A DNA stretch of 64,000 nucleotides from Nephrocerus scutellatus (taxonomy: Eukaryota > Arthropoda > Insecta > Diptera > Pipunculidae), in NCBI GenBank assembly GCA_947095585.1, contig OX352763.1, forward strand, positions 32,103,462 to 32,167,461, given 5' to 3'. This document shows, piece by piece, positions 45,613 to 54,615 of this stretch. Every line of letters starts with the position of its first letter. Positions within the stretch are counted from its first letter, which is position 1. The notes under the pieces were generated by a model, which did not search any database, had not been told where the DNA came from, and saw only the letters and a program-made list of their open reading frames with translations. The position numbers and the translations under genes were made by a program.

Positions 45613-45879
45613 GAAACGCAGATCAGTTGCGGAGGAGTCACGGCAATTGGGGAAGTGTTAGAGAGAGCTGAAGCTCATTGCCAGGAACCACACGCGATGG
45701 AGCGTAGGCGTAGTAGAGGCCCTAGGACCCACAATGGGATAAAGGACATAAGTAAGTAAAGTAAGTAAGGCAATTGACATTAAAGTGAATAATACAAACT
45801 ATGTTCCCGTTCATTCCTACAATGCGATGTATTAAGTTCGGTAGGCTCTAATGGGTGGAACTTTTATACCTTTTGCATC

Positions 45880-46050
45880 AGCGAAGAAGATCCTGCTCGG
45901 AATATCATATGTGGTAAGATTTCCGGCAAAGTCTACGCTAGAAGAATGGACAGACCAGTACGCCTAGATTTTAGGGATGCCAAACTGGATGACATCGTCT
46001 CAAAATCGGGACTGGTGGAGAGATACTTGGCGGGAGCCAGGACCATAATA
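45880..46050 (+). mobile_element. LINE B 3'-end fragment in plus orientation
   Basis: A plus-strand frame reads AKSTLEEWTDQYA, a stop, then ILGMPNWMTSSQNRDWWRDT. The GMPNW...RDxWRD pattern is the terminal block of B-type proteins; the minus strand of 60120-60200 carries a related GCQIG/AGRMA text. It follows directly on the A1 copy and is the only B piece in this orientation. Confidence 0.45.
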
Positions 46051-46990
46051 ATAATGATTTTTTATTGTTAAGCAAGTACTTTTAAAGACATTATTTTAAT
46101 TATGAAAGTGCAATAAGATTCCATCCATACCTATTTCTTTATAAACACACAAATCTTCATAGCCATTAAAAATTCTTACTTTAAAAAAGTAAATAGATAA
46201 TCCCAGAGGCATGTTAAATACACATAAATTATCGCAATTCAGTTAAACATATTCCACACAATTGATCCAGAATATTTCCAGAATAAATATTCTCGTGTTT
46301 TGTATATTTTTTTAGACTAAGATTGCGTACTATATGGAAAAAACAATAAAAATAACAATAATGAATTAAAAAAAGGAAATATGTAATATGTTTATATTTA
46401 AGTAGGTAGGTAGGTATATACGAGAAAAAAAAATTTATAAATATTTTAGAATAAATAGAATAAGAAAAGAATAGATACCAGAAAATAGCCAACCTCAATT
46501 TTATTCGACTCTAAGAAATATATTAACTTTAAATATTTAGAGACTTGGAGGTGAACCACTAATAGGTAAGCGAAAGAATTAATTTCATCCCCGATTTCAG
46601 GATTATTTCATCCATATTCATATTGTTCGACCTTTTATCCAACTGTAACTCTGTGGGATTCCTACCTGATAGCCGCCTTCCAATTAGTAATAGGAATTCG
46701 CTGTCATTGCTTAGCTAATCGACGTGATACTGAGATTGAGTCGAAAATGTATTCTCTCCAAGAACAACTCAATCAATGAATTGCAACTCAAAATTCAATA
46801 CACATGCACCTCCATTGAAAGAGTAACAGATATTTACTCGACCGAACAGTATCTATGGGTTCGAAGTATATTGTGGATACGCTCCTATATACTGAGAACA
46901 ACACGAAAAAGTAAAAGCAAAGTGAATTTGTTTTGTATGGGTTTATCTGTTCAAGAGAATGAACCTGTTTGACAGCTTTGCTTTCAACAA
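46051..46990. other. AT-rich stretch, nothing recognised
   Basis: Strongly AT-rich, low complexity in parts (46300-46480). The minus frame 46498-46229 is rich in Tyr/Phe/Ile as expected from composition and is not regarded as a gene. Confidence 0.45.
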
Positions 46991-46997
46991 TTTATAG

Positions 46998-47065
46998 ACG
47001 GACACCGCTCCGTGGCGCAACAGGTTGTTGAATTGTTACCGTCATGGATTTAATTCCACCGCACA
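46998..47065 (+). repeat. tRNA-like segment, possible SINE head
   Basis: The text CTCCGTGGCGCAACAGG resembles the start of a tRNA with an A box (TGGCGCAACAGG). About 30 bp later GGATTTAATTCCACC resembles a decayed B box. The beginning is close to that of eukaryotic tRNA-Trp, but the stems cannot be folded properly and the rest is unrelated. A decayed tRNA pseudogene or SINE head is the best guess. Confidence 0.35.
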
Positions 47066-47627
47066 AAGTATATAACTGAGCATCAAGCGGTGGTTGCTTG
47101 CTGGTTCGACCTATCGTTGTAGTGGAATATACAGACCCAAACATAATGCGATTATTTCTCCTAGAAATTGACTCCGCCTTCTTATCTTTGCATGCATATA
47201 AGAGGAGAAAAGTATGCATTTAGATACTCTGGACAATGTAGGTAGCAGCGGAAGTATAAAGATACTAACTCGACATTGTGCGGCTAAAAGAATATTTACT
47301 TTAGTTCATCTCCTTTGCATAGGCATACCACGGAAAGAGTGGGTATTATGCAAATTGGTTATATATCCGTTAATAATACGTATCTATATCATAATTTTAT
47401 CTGCAGCAATTAAAAGCCTTATCTGTGTTTATTTCAATTTCTTTGCAATCGAAGAGCTGAGTTTTGAGAGAAGGGGCGTCGGTTGTTTCTGTTGTATTCC
47501 AATATTATCAGAAAATGGTCAGCAAGAACGAAATATTGGCATAAATCTATATTATAGTTTTAAATAAATAAAAGTAAAAAAATAAAAAATTATTAAAAGA
47601 CAAAATTAATAATAATCAATATTAATA
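47066..47627. other. Spacer before the piggyBac element
   Basis: There is one plus frame (47214-47567, 117 codons), hydrophobic and cysteine-containing, that I do not recognise. It may be chance in AT-rich DNA. The stretch ends with the TTAA (47628-47631) at the piggyBac boundary. Confidence 0.35.
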
Positions 47628-47955
47628 TTAACCCTAGAAGGATAATCATATTTTTTAGTACATTAAAGGTAATCATTCGTCGATTCGACGAAGTAATATT
47701 AAACTCTAATTTTTCGGAAAAGTTTTTGACAAATTCCTATAAATTTAAATAACTTATGTTTATAAGTCCCTTTTTTAAATAAATATCCGAAATAGTTGTT
47801 TTTTTTAATTTTTTTTTTAATTTTTGAGATCAATCAGGTTTTTTAAAAAAAAAAAAAAAAAAAACAGCGTACACATTTCATAAAAAAGTTGAAACTTAAA
47901 AATTACTACATTATATATAAAAAATAAAAAAAAAATCACAAAAAAAAATGTATTT

Positions 47956-48004
47956 TGAGCATTTTATGCAAAATTATTAATTTCAATTTTGCATAAAATG
48001 CTCA
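47956..48004. repeat. Perfect 20-bp inverted repeat with 9-nt loop
   Basis: TGAGCATTTTATGCAAAATT at 47956-47975 is exactly complementary to 47985-48004, with ATTAATTTC between. It sits inside the piggyBac copy at the end of the transposase scrap. It could form a cruciform or an RNA hairpin, and may be a template-switch product of the adjacent coding sequence. Confidence 0.9.
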
Positions 48005-48177
48005 ATGCGCTTTCCGCATATGCTCTCGTTGTATCTACCACATGTTGACTTTCTGATTTTTATTTTTATTGAACTTACGTTGTCCTCTGTTATGGGTTCT
48101 TTACTCCCGGTGCTGTTATTTTCATTATAAGCCATATTCCTGCCATGTAAATTTGGTGCTTCTAAGTGCTTCTTCAT
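47983..48177 (-). pseudogene. piggyBac transposase C-terminal scrap (probable)
   Basis: This minus frame of 64 codons follows the fragment above on the same strand. It ends STCGRYNESICGKRIEHF, a Cys...C-x(3)..ICGK..H order that fits the Cys-rich C-terminus of piggyBac transposases, in which the final CICxKH-type motif is common. The middle of the transposase is missing between the two pieces. Its last codons overlap a perfect inverted repeat at 47956-48004. Confidence 0.5.
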
Positions 48178-48289
48178 CCAAGCGAATACAGCCTCCGTTT
48201 AACTGGCTTCAAGATTAAAGATGACGTAAAATATATACATGGGCCATATATTTAATTTACGTCAAGATGACATGTTTCTACACATGTCA

Positions 48290-48545
48290 TGTTTTCGGGA
48301 AATTTCTGAACAAAAATTTCACACAAATATCTTACTGGTTCTAATTTGCCAGTAATAATATTTGGTCTCATAGATTTATCATCAAACTGCAAACACCTGA
48401 TAAAAAAAATTATATCGAGCTTCACTCATTGTGGAAATGTATCTGTTTCTAGGGTAGGAGCAATCAAAAAGTTCCTCAGTTGTCAGATGATTATCTTTTA
48501 GTGCGGCTGTCAAAACTAAAATTCCTATCAGAGCTATATTGCAGA
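48290..48545 (-). pseudogene. piggyBac transposase fragment (start of catalytic domain)
   Basis: The minus strand reads LTAALKDNHLTTEELFDCSY, then ISTMSEARYNFFIRCLQFDD and KSMRPNIITGKLEPVRYLCE, then IFVQKFPEN. This matches the DDE_Tnp_1_7 region in piggyBac transposases, in which MS-x-x-R...RCL-x-FDD precedes K-x-x-R and a KL-x-P-(V/I)R block. There is no start Met, so the frame is easy to miss. The aspartates further downstream are deleted, because the frame stops about 10 codons after FPEN and is followed by a C-terminal scrap. Confidence 0.75.
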
Positions 48546-48599
48546 GCTATTCGTCAACCTTATAGTGGCATTTTCGACTTCAAAGGCTGACTTATTGGT

Positions 48600-48710
48600 C
48601 TCAATTTGAATAAAATCGGGTTTTTGGGAAGTGGGTCACAAGATTCTACTAGCCAGCCAACCAGCCAGCCAGCCAGCCGCGGACACAGTTAATATGGAGA
48701 ATTTAAAAAG
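48600..48710 (+). mobile_element. Minisatellite-bearing mobile repeat, copy 4 (terminal fragment)
   Basis: Only the right end of the family is present: AATAAAATCGGG, the block TTTTTGGGAAGTGGGTCA, CAAGATTCTA, a (CCAG)-type microsatellite at 48652-48679 and ACAGTTAATATGGAGAATTT. It lies inside the piggyBac-like element, so it inserted later or was carried in. The internal minisatellite units are missing. Confidence 0.75.
48652..48679. repeat. (CCAG)n microsatellite
   Basis: Six near-perfect units of the type AGCC/CCAG occupy the microsatellite slot of the mobile repeat. Copies at 7480-7520, 13277-13312 and 49190-49205 hold different motifs at the same place. Confidence 0.85.
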
Positions 48711-48943
48711 TTTTTGTTCATTAAAAAATCTAATCGAACATTTAGACGAACCATTTGGACCATTTTTTGATAAAAACAACGCTTACCCAAGCAATTAAGC
48801 CATCGAACGCTCGCATACTACAAGAACTTAGAGAGGACTAAAGTGACACGAAGAGAAAACGCCATCAGCGAGAGGAGTGTAAAGAGATAATTGAAAAAAT
48901 AAAATTGATGTTCGTCGAATCGACGAAGATTACCCTTCTAGGG

Positions 48944-49162
48944 TTAATTAGTATATAAATGCATATTTCTATTACACCTTTATTCTTAATGTATAAGACC
49001 TTTAAACATTCAATTCTAAACAAATTATAGCATAACTTTGTGCAGCAAGAAATCTTAAATTGAAAACAAGTAAACAAACTTCGTTTTTTGGGTACAAACT
49101 TTTATTTAAAGATCGAGACACGCCACACGCCATATGCTACACAATTCTTTTATTTCTAAATA
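48944..49162. other. Short spacer
   Basis: Nothing is recognised between the right TTAA of the piggyBac copy and the third minisatellite element. Confidence 0.35.
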
Positions 49163-49865
49163 TGTACTCTATATTAAATTCACGTGCTCGTGGCTGGCTG
49201 GTCAGATCTTCTGATCAAATTTTAACCCACTTCCCAAAGCCCGATTTTATTGAAATTTTGTACACATGTATAATTCCGGTGACAATACTTTCTATTAAAA
49301 TTTGGGGCTTAACGGGCCTCAGGGCCGAGGGATGTAGGTATATCCGATGGACAAAACTGTTTGTAAAATTTTGGTTGGGTTTGGTCACCGGGGTCGGGGG
49401 GTGTCCATATAAATTTTTTAAAAATCAGCCCGAATTTCTTCAAATTTGTATCCGATGGAAAAAACTTTTTTTTAACAGTTTTGGAGTGATCGGGTCCTGA
49501 GGCCCGAGGTGTGCCCATATAAGTTTTTTTTTTTAAATTTAAGCGGATTTTCTTCAAATTTTAAACACATGTGTATCTCCGAAGGACAAAACTTTTTCAG
49601 AATTTCGGAATGATCGGACCTTGTGGTCCGAGGGGGCCAATATAATTTTTTCTAAAAATTAACCCAATTTTCTTTAAATTTTAAATACATGTGTGTCTCC
49701 GATGAAAGCACTTACTATTCAAATTTGGAAGTGCTCCAAGGTCGCAAGGTCGGGGGATCCCATACAAATTATTTAACAATGTGTATCTATTGTATGTAAA
49801 AATTTTGAATTGAAGATGCTCTAATATTAATTTTTTCCAAATAAGCCCGGTTAGAGAATTTACAT
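49163..49865 (-). mobile_element. Minisatellite-bearing mobile repeat, copy 3
   Basis: Same orientation as copy 2. The left end reads GTACTCTATATTAAATTCAC, followed by a short GTGGCTGGCTGG tract, the conserved TTAACCCACTTCCCAAAGCC block (49222-49241), then about six minisatellite units, and ends GGTTAGAGAATTTACATG. The end adjoins a LINE A2 fragment that resumes at AATAGGCTA within its coding sequence, so the repeat interrupts or abuts A2. No coding capacity. Confidence 0.7.
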
Positions 49866-49875
49866 GAAAATTTTA

Positions 49876-50545
49876 ATAGGCTATTAAACATCAGCGTCGC
49901 TACTACTTCGTTGGATGAGATAAGGACAACAATTCGTTCACTGCAATCAGGTAAAGCACAGCACAGCAATTACAACATCTACGCAGAACTCCTTCAAGCT
50001 GACGTCGAGTTAACTACGCCAACATTGCATGCGATATATAAAGGTATCTGGGAATCTGAAACCATTTCATCGTCGATAAACGGTCATAAAGCTTACCTTT
50101 CAACATCTACTCAGGAGTCAAGCAAGGTTGCATACCTTCTCACCATTGCTTTTCACAATTGTCATCGACTGGGTGATGAAAATAGTAACCCGTACTCCAT
50201 CGGATTTGCCACGGAATGTTTTTCACCGCCTAGAAGACCTAGGAGCGAAAATTAAACTCAGGAATCAATCGCCATCACCATCAGACGACGAAAATGGAGC
50301 TGGATTGGCCACACTTTGACAAAGCCAGCGGACGATATTACGAAACTAGCGCTTGACTGGAATCCACAAGGAAGCCGCCGAGTTGGCCGTCCTAGCAAGA
50401 CATGCGGAAAAGGATAATAGAAGAGGAACAAGATCGCCCAGGGAACCGAGTGGCGTCTTTTGAAACCTCAGATCATAAATCGAGTTTGTTGGCGGGCGTT
50501 TGTAGAAGCCCTATGCTCACCTGTCGAGTAAAGGAAAGAAAGAAG
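49876..50545 (+). mobile_element. LINE family A2, short internally deleted copy
   Basis: The first part (49876-50085) equals 16765-16965 with small changes and encodes DEIRTTIRSLQSGK, IYAELLQADVELTTPTLH. It then jumps to a QGC-type RT loop (about 50105-50170, in broken frame: GVKQGC, FTIVIDWVMK) and on to the C-terminal end (50255-50525, RRRKWSWIGHTL, GRRVGRPSKTC). The palm with YADD is missing. It ends in GAGTAAAGGAAAGAAAGAAG. Confidence 0.7.
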
Positions 50546-50554
50546 AAGAAAAGA

Positions 50555-51430
50555 TAGCAACCTATGAAAGTGCTCTTACCATAGCTCCAAGACGCCTTAG
50601 AGATCGGCGATCAGATGGCCCTCTTTGTCCTCTTGCATTATTTGCAACGCGGTGGACTTATATTGGGTCATACCACGGATTTATTGGTAGAACTTCTGCA
50701 CCTGGTGCAGTCCACGTTCGAGCTCACGGACGAGATTCTTCTTCCAGATTTTCAATTTTTTAAATTAAATTTAAATATAAATTTTAAAAATTAAAAATTG
50801 TAAATTTCTTTTTCATATCTCCTGAGCTCTTTACATTCTTTGTCGCGTGCCGTTCTTCTATGCGATTCGTCGATTCGTAAAGAAGTAACATTCTTATGTT
50901 CAGTCGCTAGCTTACATTCGTCGATCTTACCAGTCGTTCCGATCTCTACGAGTACTGCTTAAGATGGAGTTATGTTCAAGAGGTACGTCTATATCTCTCT
51001 TTATAGGACTCGTTGTCCATTGTAAGTAGTGTTCTCGTGTAAATAGGTGCCAAAGCCAATAGATACTGGACCTAAAAAATTTTAAGACCTATATTTGCGT
51101 TCATATCCTCTGGAATGGTTTACACATCACATCGTGGGCAGGCATGGAGTTCCCGGTCAACTGATGCAAAGAATTCGTTTGCGGAGTCCTTTGTAGTTTG
51201 AACTCAATACAGTGAGTGTACATTTCACGAAAATATTCTTAAGTCGATTATCCGTGTTCGTTGCTGAGCTGCTTAGCTGCGGTCGTGAATCATTGCTTCC
51301 GAGGATGTTTTGGATCTGAGCGAACTATTAGCCCTGCACCAACCTTACTTTGGAGTAAATACCCGATTTTCCGTTATTTGGGGGAAAATTGCCAGCTGTT
51401 AACACGAGGAGGTATATACGGCACGTGTAT
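50555..51430 (-). mobile_element. LINE family B fragment
   Basis: The plus-strand text repeats the linker and endonuclease part of family B: GAAAGTGCTCTTACCATAG, GATCGGCGATCAGA, GGTAGAACTTCTGCACC, then after a 60-bp A/T insertion (about 50750-50810) CTGAGCTCTTTACATTC, TCGCTAGCTTACATTCG and CCAGTCGTTCCGATCTC. From 51010 the endonuclease block (CGTTGTCCATTGTAAGTAG) follows. Cognate parts are at 24890-26150 and 60990-62300. No useful open frame. Confidence 0.65.
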
Positions 51431-53129
51431 TTTACATTTTAATGCTCGTTAATGCTGCTCTCACACTTTCTCTTACACATCCTGAGATATTTTGTTGCAA
51501 AAAAGATCCTTTCCAGCACAGATATTTTCTACAACATAATACCCCAGGACGCATTTCTCCATTTGTATGCAATGAAATGTTGGTAGGTTTTTTGCCTCTA
51601 CTTTAGAGGGAGACTCGACTACCAACAACGATGACGAACGACAAGAAATTTATTGAAGGCGGTCAAATCTCAAAGGATTCAACGCGAATTCCCATACACT
51701 GTCGAAAAGGGCATCAGTCGACTTTCTCGTCGTTTACATGTGTGCGCTGCTGCTGTGGGACCAATTGACCCATCTCACTCACTGCGTGAAGTTGATATAT
51801 GTATTATTGAAAAAGCAACAACAACAACAACAACAACATTACCAACGAGCAAACGAGACACTGAACTCGCAAGCAATGTGAACAACAAAATTAAATACAA
51901 TCAATGTTTCGCCTTTGTGTGAAGGACAATAAAGGACAACAAGCGCAAAATGGTTACCGTTGTGTTTGCGTTTGCGTTTGTGTTGCTCGGGTATTGGTGA
52001 CAGCGGGTGTTCTATTTCCATCTTTATACCGCCGCACCTCACCGGCCGCCGGAGTAAATTATTGCAGACCATCCTGACACTGTTTGTGGGATCTTTTGTT
52101 TGAGGTAACTGAGGTGAAAACTATTCCCGCACAGATTGGCATACACGTGTATCGGATCCTCTTGATGCACACCTTCGAGATGACTCTATTTGTCCAGATA
52201 TACAACAGAGAACTTGACGACGGCGTGGCAGGGGCCGGCAAACAGCAACATCATCATTATTGAACAGATCAGTTTCCGTCGCTGCTGCTTCTGCGGCACA
52301 CAAGGCTGCTGCATCAGGAGGGCGAAGGAAAGCAGCATATTCCAAAACAACACGCAATTCACACAATTAGACATGGGCATGGCTCATGGGCATAAATATT
52401 TTGGTGCAAAAAAGGAGAACCCTATGGTCATCAGTGTGGGCAACAATAAACGCGCCCGTTCCCTGTATATATTCCACCAGAAAACAACATATCCTTTAGG
52501 CCGCAATCGTCACGGCTGGTAATCTGTTCGTTCGCATGTTCTGTCCATCAGGCGACGACGATGACGATTGCCGTAACGAATCGAAATTACACGGCTGATA
52601 CACCACGATCAGACGTCGCTTGGTGTTTTTGTGGATGGATGTTTTGTTAAATGGATATTAGAGAAATCTCCCTTATCCTTGAGCATGTTTACGGAACGAA
52701 ACGCTTGTTAAACGCTTGCTTATTGGCATCATGCGTCCGCCGAGCACTCGTACGCACCTCATCTCTGTTACAGGTATAAGGTCGCCTCATCCAGCCAGGT
52801 CCAAGGACCCAAAAGCCGAAGCTAAAAAGTGTGATGATTTGTGTACAAATTGTAGCTAGAGCCTTGTGATGTGTTGCAAAGAGGATATTTATGGATATGT
52901 CAAGATGTTTGCATACAATCGGATTGAGCGTGTAATCCGAATTGAGATATTAGTGTGTAGGAGTCTCTCGCTAGGATGCAAAGAGAAGATTTCGGTGAGG
53001 AATTCGTTGATGAATCGAAGCTACTTTGTAAAGGCATTTAAATTTTCCTAAAAGGAAGTCGAGGAGGAATCTGCAAGGATAGCGCTACCTTAGATGGATT
53101 TTTCTAAATTAGTGTGAAATTATACTCTT
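51431..53129. other. GC-richer single-copy island
   Basis: There are no transposon remnants. It has a (CAA) run at 51816-51838 and GCGTTT repeats near 51962-51984. Frames such as 52190-52522 (+, 110 codons) and 52121-52366 (-, 81 codons) are not recognisable. Overlapping frames on both strands suggest low stop density, not genes. It may contain host untranslated or regulatory sequence. Confidence 0.4.
51816..51838. repeat. (CAA)n triplet repeat
   Basis: About eight CAA units, like the AAC run at 30092-30119. An open frame (51653-51922, +) runs across it as a threonine-rich stretch, but the frame has no other support. Confidence 0.9.
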
Positions 53130-53282
53130 AGCTGATATCTAGAGGTAAAGGTTGACTATGGTTAATAACAGTGGGCAATAATGCTATTCCTAAAACCATC
53201 TGGGAAATTTTAGCTGCACATAGGGATATCATTATTTGAAATTTAGCCGCGATTATGGGCTTCAAACGGCCGACAAAGCTAT

Positions 53283-53567
53283 TTATTGCATGCAGCACGA
53301 AAGTGGCTCTGCGGTATTTTGGCCCATGGCCCGGCGAAGCGCTTGCTTGAGATGATCGACACTTTGGTAATTTTTTGTCCCAACCTTTCTCTTCAAAATA
53401 CCCCAAACCGATGGCCATTGGGCAGTGGAAATGAACCGCGGAAAGTTGTTTCTCAGCCAATCTTGATTGACGCGCGCTTTATAAGTCGGCGCCGAGTCCT
53501 GTTGAAATGTCCAGCCTCTGCGGCCGAAATGTTTTTGTGCCCAAGCCTTCAACGCTCCCTCCAACAC
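53283..53567 (-). pseudogene. C-terminal catalytic part of DD37D-type transposase, third Asp deleted
   Basis: The frame has WTFQQDSAPTYKARVNQDWL with the second catalytic Asp and then RFISTAQWPSVWGILKRKVG. In related proteins the block between STAQWP and the WGIL contains the third catalytic Asp (a D-L-x-P-x-DY pattern). Here about 12 residues are missing in frame, so the catalytic centre is incomplete. The C-terminus (INSFVGRLKPIIAAK) continues in another frame (53128-53460). Confidence 0.75.
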
Positions 53568-53965
53568 ATGATCCTGATAATTTGTGCATTTATCTTGATG
53601 CCACGGTCCAAAAAAACGAGCGGTGAACGGTTTTCAGCCGTTACGGCTGCCCAAACCATCACCATAGCTTGGTGTCGAGTGGCAATCTGTTGGTCCAAAT
53701 TTTCAGTAGAACGGCCGGGCAAGTAAATCCGGTCGTTTTGCTTGTTCACATAATGCTCAATAACGAACGGTGACTCATCGGAGAAAACCAAATTCGGCAA
53801 ATCGCCACTTTCGTGCAAGCGTAACAACTCCTTTGCTCTTTCCACTCTAACTTTTTTTTTTAAGCATCGTTGAGACCATGCGTTTTTTGGAATTTCAAGG
53901 CCTTTAATCCAAGATGATCTTTCAATATGTGCGCTGCATCCGTTCGAGCGAAATGTTCGCCTCAC
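53549..53965 (-). pseudogene. Central region of DD37D-type transposase
   Basis: This 138-codon frame covers the start of the catalytic domain. It has ERAKELLRLHESGDLPNLVF, then SDESPFVIEHYVNKQNDRIY with the first catalytic Asp and the Tyr-Val-Asn-Lys-Gln-Asn motif shared by many mariner relatives. VWAAVTAENRSPLVFLDRG follows. The frame is lost near 53555, where the next block (53567-53283) continues after an LEGALKAWA overlap. Confidence 0.75.
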
Positions 53966-54221
53966 GAGTCATTTTTCTGCCGCTACGGCGCGGATTCCAA
54001 TCCAATTTTGCCTTCACCCTCCGAATGATATCCGGCGATGTTGCAGTGCGTTTCGGTCCACCACCATGGCGTTTTGCAATGCTGCCATTATCGTTATAAC
54101 GACTTATGGTGCGATACACAAACATTTTATTCACATGCAGATGTTTAAGCTGGTTAACAATCTACGACTGTGGTTTTCCAGCCAAATACAGAGCAATCAC
54201 ACTATTACGCTTGAATTCCAT
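53922..54221 (-). pseudogene. N-terminal DNA-binding part of DD37D-type transposase
   Basis: The true start is probably ATG at 54221-54219, because MEFKRNSVIALYLAGKPQS is a typical first helix. Codon 20 is a stop (54164-54162). Downstream the frame is open again with VYRTISRYNDNGSIAKRHGG, GPKRTATSPDIIRRVKAKLD (the second helix-turn-helix region with a GRPR-like patch) and WNPRRSGRKMTREANISLER. It is the DNA-binding half. The frame changes near 53950 to the next block. Confidence 0.75.
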
Positions 54222-54615
54222 TGCGGATAACTTTTTTCTGAATATTTCCCACTAAAATGCTTTTGAACGCTTGTAAAGAATGGAATGAACTGTTATTGAG
54301 CGCTCTGTCATCACCGGTTTGACAGCAATGACAGTCTGGTATGGTAACACTTCGTGTCAATCACCCGGTATATGTTCAGTTAATATTCCAACGATTGTTC
54401 GCCTTATCTTATTGTCCATCATTAGGAGAATCTAAATCTGGTCTTTATTTAGATTTTATTTGGTGCAAGACTATCTCCGTTTCCAGTAGATAAAGCTGCG
54501 TGAAGTACATCGCTAATCACCAACAAAAAAGTATCGGCGATAGAATGCAACCTTGTCGTACCCCACTTAGGATCTCGAACTCCTCTGTCAGCGTTCCTCT
54601 ATGCAGCACATGACA

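Larger units (their letters stand above)
42900..45760 (+). mobile_element. RTE/CR1-like LINE, family A1, longest copy
   Basis: This is the only A1 copy with both ends of the protein. The order is a 5' leader (42900-43125), endonuclease (43125-43950), linker (43980-44330), reverse transcriptase (44323-45250, YADD at 45221-45232) and the C-terminal region (45235-45760). A deletion of about 270 bp relative to the copy at 1-595 removes part of the C-terminal region near 45612-45635. The 3' tail is a TAAG-type repeat (AAGTAAGTAAAGTAAGTAAG at 45752-45771). Frameshifts and stops are numerous. Confidence 0.8.
47632..48943 (-). mobile_element. piggyBac-like element, internally deleted, TTAA-flanked
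   Basis: The ends are CCCTAGAAGGATAATC at the left and the reverse complement of CCCTAGAAGGGTAATC at the right, 15 of 16 bases matching. Both are directly flanked by TTAA (47628-47631 and 48944-48947). TTAA targets and CCCTAGAA-type ends are the signature of the piggyBac superfamily. A second inverted motif CGTCGATTCGACG / CGTCGAATCGACG lies about 45 bp inside the left end and 14 bp inside the right. The minus strand carries two transposase remnants. A fragment of the minisatellite element is nested at 48600-48710. The copy is non-autonomous. Confidence 0.9.
53130..54370 (-). mobile_element. DD37D-type mariner relative, disabled
   Basis: The minus strand carries a transposase from ATG 54221 to about 53220, with frameshifts and one early stop. 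Motifs are FSDESPFVIEHYVNKQNDRI (first catalytic block), HQAMVMVWAAVTAENRSPLV and GWTFQQDSAPTYKARVNQDW (second catalytic block). Residue spacing in intact relatives of this type is DD37D. A TACCGGGTGATTGACA-like end (minus strand, near 54371) may be the 5' inverted repeat; no partner was found on the other side, so the 3' end is probably lost. It is a different lineage from the elements at 18965 and 27006. Confidence 0.75.

Noticed and set aside
47214..47567. 117-codon plus frame as a gene
   Set aside because: AT-rich context, no recognisable domain and no conserved neighbour, so chance is the simpler explanation.
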